DNA of 45,482 nucleotides from Spirulina sp. CS-785/01 (lineage in GTDB: Bacteria > Cyanobacteriota > Cyanobacteriia > Cyanobacteriales > Spirulinaceae): positions 1 through 45,482 of the forward strand of contig NZ_JAQMSD010000055.1 of assembly GCF_028330525.1 (NCBI RefSeq). The letters are read 5' to 3'. Under the pieces are notes generated by a model. It made no database searches, was not told the origin of the DNA, and saw only the letters and a program-made list of their open reading frames with translations. Positions 9,161 to 17,579 of the stretch are shown piece by piece; the stretch's first letter is position 1, and each line of letters starts with the position of its first letter. The translations under genes were made by a program, and so were the position numbers.

Positions 9161-12100
9161 TTAAGCCAAGCCGATCTCAGCTTGCATAATAATGTCATTA
9201 AAATCGCGATCGCCCGCTTGGGGCAAATCTTCAAACCCCCAAACATTCTCACCCAACAACAACACATGATCCAACCCATCCGGATTCGCATTTAAGAACG
9301 CAAAATAAGTATCCACCTCCGAATTCCCCTCTAACACATCCTGAACCGTTCCATCGGCAATAATAAACGGCGCAAAAATCTTGCCCCCGGCAAACACATC
9401 ACTTACCCCTTGCTGCGTCTCCGTAAAAGACATCCCATTCACCTGACTTTGGCGAATAGCAGCCAGGGTGTACTCCCCACTGCCAGGACTCACCACTTGG
9501 CCCGTCACCGGGTCTCGAACCGCCCCCGCTTCATTTTCCACCTGATATAATCCCACCGTATTCTCAAACTTAGCATCACTCTCAATACGGGGGAAACTTA
9601 CCCGCACCTCCTCTTTCGCCAGAAAGCGGAAATCCAGCACCTCCCCTTCATTTTCCGTTTGTAACGCACTCACCAACTGATTAAGAGACGGGGTGCGATT
9701 TTCCAGAGACACATCAATCACCGTATCGTTAAAATCTAAATCCCCACCTCCGGCAAAATCCTCCCAACCGAGAGTAAAATTCCCCTGACTGGGTTCAGTC
9801 ACCTCTACATGGTCGAAGTTATCAAAATTCGCCTCCGTAAAGGAGAAAAACACATTAGAATCACTCCGGCCTTTTAAAACCCCCTCCTTCGTGCCATTTT
9901 CCACCAAATAGAACATCAAGCGATCGCCCGCCGCAACAGACACCCGACGAGACACCGCAATATTATTCATCAACTCATCCGAAGCATCCGTCAGGACATT
10001 ATAAATCTTCTCCCCTGCCGACAACGCCGCCTGAGTAAACCCTTCCTCCCCTGGGGCAACCCCATCCACACGGTTATTCGCATCCACCCGCACAAACCCC
10101 ACCTCAGTGATCCGATCATTATCACTCGGTTGTAAACTAATATTCGCCAACGCCGTCCCACTCGGACCTTGCACCGTGAAAATTTGACTCTCATCAGCCG
10201 TCAGAGTCAGAGACTGGTTAATAGTCCCAATGGCCCCAAAATTAAGAATATTCCCATCGGGACTCCCCCCTTCATCTCCCCGGCCCCCATCTTCTAGCGT
10301 CAACAGCATTCGGTCCGCAAACCCATCATTATCCAAATCAAAAAAGCGGGCCCCCGTCGTCCCATTATCCGTCAAAGCACTCCATTGAGCCGTCGAAGGA
10401 TTCAGTTGCCAGAAGGTATTATAATTTTGCTGCGCCGGGACCTCCGGGAGAATCACATCCAGCGTCGTCCTTGTCCCCGACCCCAACGCCAACGTAAAGT
10501 CCACATAGGCCAAGGGAAACTCTAACCCACTAATACTCGGTTTAAGCGGGGCATTAAACAGAGGTTGGTCTGTCACCTCTAACCGCGTAAACTGGTCATC
10601 TGGTGGGGCCGCAAAAGTGAGATAAGTGTCCGGGTTGCGGTCATCACTCACAAACGGGGCAAAAGAGACCACATTGGCCTGTTGACTATCCTGAATGCCA
10701 TCTTCGTTGCGATCGCCCACCGTATTTTCAAGATCATCCGGGACCGTATCCCCATCACTATCGGGCCCGATATTTTCAAAAAAGAGCAACTCCCCATTCT
10801 GGTTGCCCACAAAAATATCATTATCGTCATCCCCATCTAAATCCGTAAACGTAGGGGTCGTATAATACCCCGCCACGCGACCAAAAAGGGGATTGTCCTC
10901 CGTAAACACCGGGACAAAGGTGGGAGTCGTCGGAGTCCCCGTATTCAGGAATAACAGGTTAGTCCCCTTCTCATTCCCCACCAACGCATCTAAGTCGCCA
11001 TCCCCATTAATATCCCCAAAAGTGATGCGACTATGACTCCCCACATCAATTAACCCAAAGGGGTTGGTTTCGGGGTCAGCAAACTGGGGACTATTTTCCG
11101 TTCCTGTATTCTCAAAAAAGAGAATATTCCCCGCTTCATTCCCCGTAAATACATCCAAATCCCCATCCCGGTCAATATCCACAAAGATGGGACTGGCATA
11201 CCCCCCCACATTGACTAAATTAAACGGGTTACTTTGGGGGGCCGTATATTGGGGATTAGTAATTGTGCCGATATTGTCGGCCAACAGTAAATCCCCGTTG
11301 GCATCCCCCCCTAAAATATCTAAATCCCCATCATTATCAATATCGCCCACCGTGGGGGCTAAATGACCACTCACCGGGGTAAACTCAAAGGGATTCACCT
11401 CCGGAAAGGCAAAGTCCGGGTCCGTGGCCGTCCCTTGGTTTTCAAAAAAGAATAAATTGCCGATTTCCGTCCCCGCAAAGGCATCTAAGTCCCCATCCAG
11501 GTCAAAATCAATAAATGTGGGAACAGCAGCCGCCCCGGCGGTGACTTGGAAAAAGGGATTTTTGCTATTATCCTGTTTGCGGAAGTCGGGCAAGGTTTCG
11601 CTGATGGGGTCATCATCCACAATGCGACCAATGCCCGTTTCTTTTTGCAGGGCCAAGTCTGTCGGAGTCCCTTGAAAATTATCTAACTCCAGCGAAAAAC
11701 TTTTATCCGACTCAAAGGCCGTATCCCCTAAAATGGCCACCTCAATGGTTTGGAAGACATCGGGTGGCGGTGGGGGTTCTTCCGGTTCTGGAGGGTTTTC
11801 GGGGTCTTCCGGTTCTGGGGGGTCTTCCACTTCCGGGGGTTCGATGGTGAAGTCTAAAGTCCCCGTTTCCCCTAAATAATCTTGTCCGGCAATAGCCGTC
11901 CCATCTGCCGTCCGATAGTCAACGGAAAATGTCCCCTCACTCACCCCGACAACCCGGACAGTAAACTCCATAAAGCTAAACTGTCCATTGCCTTCTTTGA
12001 GGGTGGCATCACTGAGATAAATCCCCGGTTGCAGGTCATCTGGGGAAGTTTGATTATTAATCCAATTGGCGAACACCGATGTACGAGTAAAGACGGTGGG

Positions 12101-12856
12101 GGTTTCTCCATCTAACACCTCTGTCCCAAAACTCACTACCCCCCCATGGGCAAAAGTATCCCCATCGGGGACTAGCAACGGCCCACCACTATCTCCTGGG
12201 GCTGGCCCTTGGATGCCTTCTCCCACGGCAGCAATCATATTATTATTAACCGCCCCGCCCCAAAATTCGTTGGCTTGGTCGTTGGAGAGAATAGACAATT
12301 GGGCTTCTTGTAACTCATTGGCCGCCGGGCCACTAGGGGAGAGTAACCCCCATCCTAAGACCGTTCCGGTGGTGTCTGGGGCGGTTAAGGTTTCGGCATT
12401 TTCTCCGGTGACTAGGGCTAAGGGGTCCAAGTCCACTAAGGGTTCAGTTAAGCGGAGTAGGGCTAAGTCTGAATCAAAGGTTTCCGATTGATAATTGGGG
12501 TGACGGAGAATTTGGTCAACGTCGTAGCGAATGCCTCCCTCGGTGAGGGTGTTGCTTCTCAGGAGAAAATCCACTTCTTCGGGATTTTTAGTGGTCCCAT
12601 CCTCGTTGATGATGGAATGGGCCGCAGTGAGGACCCATTGGGGGTGAATGACTGTTCCGCCGCTAAATTGCCCTAAAAACCCGTTGGGTTCATTGGCCTC
12701 TACTAGGGCCCCCATCCAGGGGTAAGCGTTGGGTGAAGCGGGAGTTCCCCCAATAATGAAGGGAATGCGAGTGAGTTCACCGGGCAGGCCAGAACTGGTG
12801 ATGATGTTGCCCTGGGGGGTTTTATAGGTGGTGGGAATGAGAGAGGTTTGGGCCAT
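9161..12856 (-). CDS. Large secreted trypsin-like serine protease with Calx-beta, FG-GAP and DUF4114-like regions
   Basis: The 1,231-residue protein begins with an S1 (trypsin-like) protease domain: the IIGG activation-type sequence at 34-37, His80 (TAAHS), Asp130 (FDSDLALL) and Ser223 (GDSGGPL) form the full triad. A Calx-beta domain (about 275-410) carries a Pro/Glu-rich insertion at about 337-370. Residues 430-720 are FG-GAP/VCBS-like repeats with many DxDGDxD calcium loops. A thrombospondin-type-3-like DSDGDTVPDD stretch comes next. The C-terminal part has two DUF4114-like blocks ending FAGGGDLDFNDTVI and LPQAGDRDFNDIIM. There is no N-terminal signal peptide, which suits type I (RTX-like) secretion of Ca-rich cyanobacterial exoproteins; this is inference. 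An MscS gene lies 26 bp upstream if the ATG at 12856 is used, so the two may be co-transcribed. Confidence 0.82.
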   Translation of the reverse strand: MAQTSLIPTTYKTPQGNIITSSGLPGELTRIPFIIGGTPASPNAYPWMGALVEANEPNGFLGQFSGGTVIHPQWVLTAAHSIINEDGTTKNPEEVDFLLRSNTLTEGGIRYDVDQILRHPNYQSETFDSDLALLRLTEPLVDLDPLALVTGENAETLTAPDTTGTVLGWGLLSPSGPAANELQEAQLSILSNDQANEFWGGAVNNNMIAAVGEGIQGPAPGDSGGPLLVPDGDTFAHGGVVSFGTEVLDGETPTVFTRTSVFANWINNQTSPDDLQPGIYLSDATLKEGNGQFSFMEFTVRVVGVSEGTFSVDYRTADGTAIAGQDYLGETGTLDFTIEPPEVEDPPEPEDPENPPEPEEPPPPPDVFQTIEVAILGDTAFESDKSFSLELDNFQGTPTDLALQKETGIGRIVDDDPISETLPDFRKQDNSKNPFFQVTAGAAAVPTFIDFDLDGDLDAFAGTEIGNLFFFENQGTATDPDFAFPEVNPFEFTPVSGHLAPTVGDIDNDGDLDILGGDANGDLLLADNIGTITNPQYTAPQSNPFNLVNVGGYASPIFVDIDRDGDLDVFTGNEAGNILFFENTGTENSPQFADPETNPFGLIDVGSHSRITFGDINGDGDLDALVGNEKGTNLLFLNTGTPTTPTFVPVFTEDNPLFGRVAGYYTTPTFTDLDGDDDNDIFVGNQNGELLFFENIGPDSDGDTVPDDLENTVGDRNEDGIQDSQQANVVSFAPFVSDDRNPDTYLTFAAPPDDQFTRLEVTDQPLFNAPLKPSISGLEFPLAYVDFTLALGSGTRTTLDVILPEVPAQQNYNTFWQLNPSTAQWSALTDNGTTGARFFDLDNDGFADRMLLTLEDGGRGDEGGSPDGNILNFGAIGTINQSLTLTADESQIFTVQGPSGTALANISLQPSDNDRITEVGFVRVDANNRVDGVAPGEEGFTQAALSAGEKIYNVLTDASDELMNNIAVSRRVSVAAGDRLMFYLVENGTKEGVLKGRSDSNVFFSFTEANFDNFDHVEVTEPSQGNFTLGWEDFAGGGDLDFNDTVIDVSLENRTPSLNQLVSALQTENEGEVLDFRFLAKEEVRVSFPRIESDAKFENTVGLYQVENEAGAVRDPVTGQVVSPGSGEYTLAAIRQSQVNGMSFTETQQGVSDVFAGGKIFAPFIIADGTVQDVLEGNSEVDTYFAFLNANPDGLDHVLLLGENVWGFEDLPQAGDRDFNDIIMQAEIGLA

Positions 12857-12882
12857 GATACGGAGATAGTTGAGAGTTGATA

Positions 12883-14496
12883 TCAGTTTGCATCATGAGG
12901 GGGCGTATCGCCAACGTCTGAATTGCCGAAAACGCGCAGCAAAACGGCTTCTAATTGAGGGGAAAGTCCCGATCGCAGGTGTAAATCCCGTTGCGGGAAG
13001 GGAATTTCTACATCGGACTGTCGCAACAGTTCTTCAATGCGAAAATATAGGTCGCTACTAATATTGATTTGTTCACTGGGTTCGTGACTCCAGACTAACA
13101 GATCGAAGTCTAAGGAACTATCCCCAAAGCCTTTAAAATGTACGGTGGGGTTGGGATAGTCTAGCACTAGGGAATGTTCTTTGGCGGCTTGTAAGAGGAC
13201 ATTACGCACGATTTGAATATTACTCCCATACGCGACTCCGACGGGGATATGTAAGCGGGAGATGGGGTTGTCGTGACTCCAGTTAATTACTTCATCTTCC
13301 AGGAGTCGGGAGTTGGGGACGATGACGGAAATTTGATCTAGGGTTCGCAAGACGATACTTCGGGCCCCGACTCGTTCGACTGTGCCAATGCGATCGTTGA
13401 CTTCGATAAAATCTCCCACTTGCACAGACCGTTCAAACAGTAATACTAAACCACTGGCGAAGTTTTTGGCGATATCTTGAAAGCCGAAGCCAATCCCCAC
13501 CCCCAAGGCACTCCCTAAAATGGCGATGGAACTGAGGTTTAAGCCCCAAATTTGTAGGAGAATGATTGCTCCCAAGGTCATCAGACTATATTTGATGACA
13601 ATAGAGATCGCCTCTTGAATCCCCCGTTCGATGCGGGTTAAACGGAGAATGCGATTTTTAATGACTTGGGTGACACTACTGGTGGCCAGTAATAATCCCC
13701 AAAAGAGTCCTAAGAGGATGAGAAAGTCGAGAATTGAATAGCTATCATTGCCTAGGTTAATTAAGGGGGCCGTAAAGGTGGTTTGTAAGCTCTCTAACAG
13801 CCAATAACTCCACTGTCGGGAGATGGAAAATAAACTGGCAATATACAGCAGCACTGTCACCCACAAGGCGATTCGGCCTAGGAAAATAAAGAGGCGAAAG
13901 AGTAAAAAAAGATTGGGAAAGTTTTGCTGAGAAAACTCCGGATTATTGTCCTCAGAGGAGTTATCTCGCCAGGAATCCCGACGTTGTAAAGACCACTCAA
14001 TGAAATAATGACCGAGGGGGATCATTCCCCAATGGACGACTATGGCTAATCCTAGCAGAATCGCAGCAAGAATCATGCGGTTGCGGATATAAGTGGGTTC
14101 TCGGTCTTTTTGAGCTTGTTGTAAGGCGGTTTCTAGGCGATTTTCCCAAATGTCCGCTTGTTCCCTAGGAGTCCGGTCATTTTCCGTGTCTTCCTCGGTG
14201 ACGGTGAGGAGATAGCGACCATTGACTACCAAGGTGGGGGAATTGTTCCTTTCTTCGAGGGTGACGTTGGCATTTTGTTCAGCTTTAACGGCTTTTTCTA
14301 GTTGCAAATTAATCCATTCAGCCCGTTCATCGGCGGTTAATCGGTCTGAGGGAGTGACTTTAAATATCTCTCGACCACTGACGACAACGGGGGCCGCGGA
14401 GTCTGTTTCTTGGGCTGAGAGGGGGGAGAGGGTGAGGGACATACCCAGTCCCAGGAGAATTAAGAGGAGAAACGCAAATTTTTGCAACCGTTTCAT
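12883..14496 (-). CDS. MscS-family mechanosensitive ion channel
   Basis: This 537-residue protein has an N-terminal signal peptide (MKRLQKFAFLLLILLGLGMS) and a periplasmic region of about 105 residues. Several membrane segments are followed by the MscS pore helix and beta domain: SSIAILGSALGVGIGFGFQDIAKNFASGL at about 330-358, then VQVGDFIEV and GTVERVGARSIVLRT. Members gate on membrane tension to release solutes during hypo-osmotic shock. The long periplasmic N-terminal domain places it among the larger MscS-like cyanobacterial proteins. The ATG at 14496 is preferred over an in-frame TTG at 14502. Upstream is a TTAACAA-type short repeat tract. It may be co-transcribed with the downstream protease gene. 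Confidence 0.88.
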   Translation of the reverse strand: MKRLQKFAFLLLILLGLGMSLTLSPLSAQETDSAAPVVVSGREIFKVTPSDRLTADERAEWINLQLEKAVKAEQNANVTLEERNNSPTLVVNGRYLLTVTEEDTENDRTPREQADIWENRLETALQQAQKDREPTYIRNRMILAAILLGLAIVVHWGMIPLGHYFIEWSLQRRDSWRDNSSEDNNPEFSQQNFPNLFLLFRLFIFLGRIALWVTVLLYIASLFSISRQWSYWLLESLQTTFTAPLINLGNDSYSILDFLILLGLFWGLLLATSSVTQVIKNRILRLTRIERGIQEAISIVIKYSLMTLGAIILLQIWGLNLSSIAILGSALGVGIGFGFQDIAKNFASGLVLLFERSVQVGDFIEVNDRIGTVERVGARSIVLRTLDQISVIVPNSRLLEDEVINWSHDNPISRLHIPVGVAYGSNIQIVRNVLLQAAKEHSLVLDYPNPTVHFKGFGDSSLDFDLLVWSHEPSEQINISSDLYFRIEELLRQSDVEIPFPQRDLHLRSGLSPQLEAVLLRVFGNSDVGDTPPHDAN

Positions 14497-14625
14497 AAAC
14501 AATTAACAATTAACAATTAGTAATAAACCATAAACAATTAACCATTAGTAATTAACCCTTAGCCATTGATTCAGGGAACAGACACACTGAAAATTTCGTT
14601 AGTCGTCAGGGACTCAAAGACCCAT

Positions 14626-14652
14626 GAAAAAAAGAGCGTTGGGTAACGCTCT
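14626..14652 (-). terminator. Rho-independent terminator of the DUF4278 gene
   Basis: On the minus strand AGAGCGTT and AACGCTCT form an 8-bp stem around ACCC, followed directly by seven T residues. It is about 84 bp downstream of the DUF4278 stop codon and correctly oriented. Confidence 0.9.
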
Positions 14653-14735
14653 CATATCTTAATACTTGTTGTCTAGAAACCGATGAGGTTCTCCATGTTC
14701 CCTTGTCTTGTGGGCCGGAGAACTCTATCCTTGAG

Positions 14736-15146
14736 TTACAGGGCTAACTGTTTCGATTCTTCTTCTAACAGACGCACTAACTGTTCATCTCCTCGTTCTT
14801 TGGCCACCTGTAAGCGACGTTCTAAATTTTGACGTAGGTTGTCGAGGTGGGTGGAGGTTGCTGTTGGGACGACGGAAGACCGACTCTTAGATTGTACCTT
14901 GTTGGCAGAAGCCGTAATTGCAGCTAGTTGAGTTTGGAGTGTCGCTTCGGTTTGAATAATGGGACAACTCTTGTAGGCTACTCCTCGATATTTGAGCGTC
15001 GGTTTTTCCTTCAACACAGGGATATGTCTGGGAAACTGACGATGATACTGTTGTCCTCGATATTTCCCGGTCAATAGTTCGCCTTCAGAAACCTCTAAGG
15101 ATAAAGGTTCTCGGTTGTAACGAACACCACGATAAGATAATTCCAT
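14736..15146 (-). CDS. DUF4278-domain small protein
   Basis: The 136-residue protein starts MELSYRGVRYNRE and repeats the motif as GKYRGQQYHRQ and LKYRGVAYKS. These YRG(V/Q)xY units are the hallmark of DUF4278, a family nearly confined to cyanobacteria and of unknown function. The C-terminal third (about 100-136) is a charged helix (RQNLERRLQVAKERGDEQLV). A good Shine-Dalgarno, GGAGG, sits 7 nt upstream of the ATG. The gene is monocistronic, with a strong terminator downstream and a 361-bp divergent spacer upstream. Confidence 0.82.
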   Translation of the reverse strand: MELSYRGVRYNREPLSLEVSEGELLTGKYRGQQYHRQFPRHIPVLKEKPTLKYRGVAYKSCPIIQTEATLQTQLAAITASANKVQSKSRSSVVPTATSTHLDNLRQNLERRLQVAKERGDEQLVRLLEEESKQLAL

Positions 15147-15507
15147 GTTTTTCCCTCCAGATTGCTAACCGGCTTTAAATTGCGGTTTGTGATTCAAATT
15201 TTCTTTTAATGGTGTGACTTCCTCCACCTACTGTCCTGTCAGTTCCTAGATAACCAGAGTCCTGTCGGGCAGTGGCTCAGAGGGGCCACGATTAAAAAGA
15301 GTGTTTTTCAATGGCTCTGTATCCATTGTGACGATTCCCCACTTAAATAGTAACAATTGTTACGTTTTTGTGACAATCAGGAAGGGGTGTGACCAATGGG
15401 GACCCGTTAAAATTCCCCTAGGTGTTCATTGCGGATTCTGATCCACCACTCACAAGAGATTCTAAAATCTATCATAATTAGGCAAAGAGAGAGACTCACA
15501 AAGGACT
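15147..15507. promoter_or_regulatory. Divergent intergenic region with a 14-bp palindrome
   Basis: These 361 bp separate the DUF4278 gene (minus) from the WD40 gene (plus). They contain a perfect palindrome GTAACAATTGTTAC (15350-15363), a plausible operator for a dimeric regulator, and a short stem GTGGC / GCCAC near 15274-15291. CATAAT near 15474 could be a -10 for the WD40 gene. No ORF is convincing. Confidence 0.4.
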
Positions 15508-17379
15508 ATGACCCGACGTTACTGGCTTGAGCTTGCTGAATATGTTGCTTTGGGGGGTTCGGCAGTTGGGATATTTACCACTGCTTTAACCCAACAAGTC
15601 CTCTATACGGCGGTGCCGCTAACCCTGACTTTGGGGTTAAATATGGATAACCGCCAACGGTTGCACCGACTGCAACAACAGCAGGGGAATAATAGTATTA
15701 CTAATTTAAAGCGGTTGGTGGACCCCCTTGAGGACCAATTGGTTCAGTTGGAGGATAGTTTGCAGGAGGTTAAGGCGCGATCGCAAGATAATCTCCACAG
15801 TCAAAAAGAATCCTTCGCCCAACTCTACAAACTGATCAACCCCCTGAAACTCCAAGTTGAGCAGTTTAAAGAACAAGTCACCCACGTCGAAGACAACACC
15901 CAAAAACAACTGCGGGAACTCAAAGAATCTCAACAAGAAAACACTGAAGCCGCCTTCCAAAAAATTGACCAGTTTTTTGCCCGCATTAAAGACCATCTCG
16001 GCCAACTCGAAGCCTTAGCCCATCAGGTAAACCCGGAAACCCAACAGCAACTCCAAGCCGTTCAAACCTCTTTAGTACAACTTAAAGATTTTGTCAACCC
16101 CCTAGAGCAACGAATTCAAGAAATTGAACAAAAAATAAACACCCTCAACCCCGACTCCACCCCGCAACAGGCCAAGATACAAGACCTCCTCAACCAATAT
16201 CGAGACACCCTAAACACCCAGACCCAAGCCTTACTCGACCCCTTACAAGAACAAGTGAACCAACTGCGAGCCACCATTGAAAACGTGACCCCGCAAACGG
16301 AAGCCCAGTTAGCCGAACTCCGAGAAGCGATCGCGCAATTCTCCCAACCCCCAGAAACCGCCGCTTTGACCCCCTCCCCCGCCTTAAACAACGTCCTCGA
16401 AGCCGGAGAAATTATCCCCCTAGAGGTACTTGACATCGAGACCATTGACCCCTCTCGCTGGCATTGCATTCACCTGCTGACCGGTCATAGTAAAGGAGTC
16501 AACTCCCTCTCCGTAGCGCGTTCCGGGGACATCTTCGCCAGTGGTAGCGATGATAATACCATTAAACTCTGGCAACTGGCCACCGGGCAAGAGATTCGCA
16601 CCTTGGGACATAAAAGTTCCGGGGGGTTAGTCAGTGTGAAAACCCTGGCCATCAGTCCCAACGGGCAATTTTTAGCCAGTGGAGGGGACGATAAAACCAT
16701 TAAACTCTGGCAACTCTCCACAGGTCAACCCATCGCCACCCTGAACGGCCATTCCGGATCCGTGAAGTCCCTAGTCTTCAGTCCCGATGGTAAACTATTG
16801 ATGAGTGGGAGTGACGATAAAAGTATTAAACTCTGGGAACTGCAAAGTTCGGTCGTTAAGCGAACCTTAACGGGTCATTCCGACTGGTTTACAGGAGTTA
16901 AATGTGTCGCTATCAGTCCCGATGGTAAACTCTTAGCCAGTGGGAGTGATGATAAAACCATCAAACTCTGGGACCTAGAAACCGGGAACAACATCCACAC
17001 CCTGAGAGGTCATCATGGGACAATAAATGCTTTGGCCTTCAGTCCCGACGGGAAACGCTTGGCCAGTGGCAGTGATGATAATACGATTAGCCTCTGGGAC
17101 ACTACTACTAAGAGAAGCATCACCAGTTTATCAGACCATCATGGCTCGGTTTATGCCATTGCTTTTAGTCCCAACGGTCGGACTCTGGCGAGTGGCAGTT
17201 GGGATAGTACCATTAAACTGTGGGACTCCCAAAGTGGTCATCTCTTAAACACCCTCCATGGCCACTCTGCTGCGGTGGTTTCTGTGGCCTTCAGTCAAGA
17301 CCAACACGGAAGTGAGGCCAATTTAATGTTAGTCAGTGGGAGTAGTGATGATACAGTGCGAGTCTGGTCTTATCAGTAA
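15508..17379 (+). CDS. Membrane-anchored coiled-coil protein with seven WD40 repeats
   Basis: The 623-residue protein has a hydrophobic N-terminus (about 9-45, ALGGSAVGIFTTALTQ), a Gln/Glu-rich coiled coil (about 50-285), and a C-terminal seven-bladed WD40 propeller (about 318-622). Successive blades end SGSDDNTIKLWQL, SGGDDKTIKLWQL, SGSDDKSIKLWEL, SGSDDKTIKLWDL, SGSDDNTISLWDT, SGSWDSTIKLWDS and SGSSDDTVRVWSY. This is a scaffold architecture common in filamentous cyanobacteria; the ligand is unknown. The ATG has AAGGA about 4 nt upstream. The nearly identical blade ends suggest recent internal repeat expansion. The 7-bp repeat tract begins right after the stop. Confidence 0.85.
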   Translation: MTRRYWLELAEYVALGGSAVGIFTTALTQQVLYTAVPLTLTLGLNMDNRQRLHRLQQQQGNNSITNLKRLVDPLEDQLVQLEDSLQEVKARSQDNLHSQKESFAQLYKLINPLKLQVEQFKEQVTHVEDNTQKQLRELKESQQENTEAAFQKIDQFFARIKDHLGQLEALAHQVNPETQQQLQAVQTSLVQLKDFVNPLEQRIQEIEQKINTLNPDSTPQQAKIQDLLNQYRDTLNTQTQALLDPLQEQVNQLRATIENVTPQTEAQLAELREAIAQFSQPPETAALTPSPALNNVLEAGEIIPLEVLDIETIDPSRWHCIHLLTGHSKGVNSLSVARSGDIFASGSDDNTIKLWQLATGQEIRTLGHKSSGGLVSVKTLAISPNGQFLASGGDDKTIKLWQLSTGQPIATLNGHSGSVKSLVFSPDGKLLMSGSDDKSIKLWELQSSVVKRTLTGHSDWFTGVKCVAISPDGKLLASGSDDKTIKLWDLETGNNIHTLRGHHGTINALAFSPDGKRLASGSDDNTISLWDTTTKRSITSLSDHHGSVYAIAFSPNGRTLASGSWDSTIKLWDSQSGHLLNTLHGHSAAVVSVAFSQDQHGSEANLMLVSGSSDDTVRVWSYQ

Positions 17380-17579
17380 TTAGTTGTTAGTTATTAGTTG
17401 TTAGTTGTTAGTTGTTGGTTGCTAATAACCAACTGTTTACTGTTCCCTGTTTACTGTTTACTGTTTACTGTTCCCCGTTCCCTGTTCCCCGTTTACTGTT
17501 CCCTGTTCCCTGTTCCCTGTTTACTGTTCCCTGTTTACTGTTCCCCGTTCCCTGTTTACTGTTTACTGTTTACTGTTTA
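17380..17579. repeat. Heptanucleotide tandem repeats (STRR) abutting the TamB start codon
   Basis: The left part is built of TTAGTTG/GTTGTTA units (17380-17420). From about 17437 a 7-bp array of about 20 units mixes three variants, GTTTACT, GTTCCCT and GTTCCCC, and ends as GTTTA with the last A forming the ATG of tamB. The array leaves no room for a classical ribosome binding site. It keeps a long frame open from a TTG at 17412, but the translated product is only repeats of the tract. Confidence 0.88.

Noticed and set aside
17412..17579. N-terminal extension of TamB from a TTG codon
   Set aside because: The 56 extra residues are translations of the 7-bp repeat; the ATG at 17580 leads directly to a normal membrane anchor.
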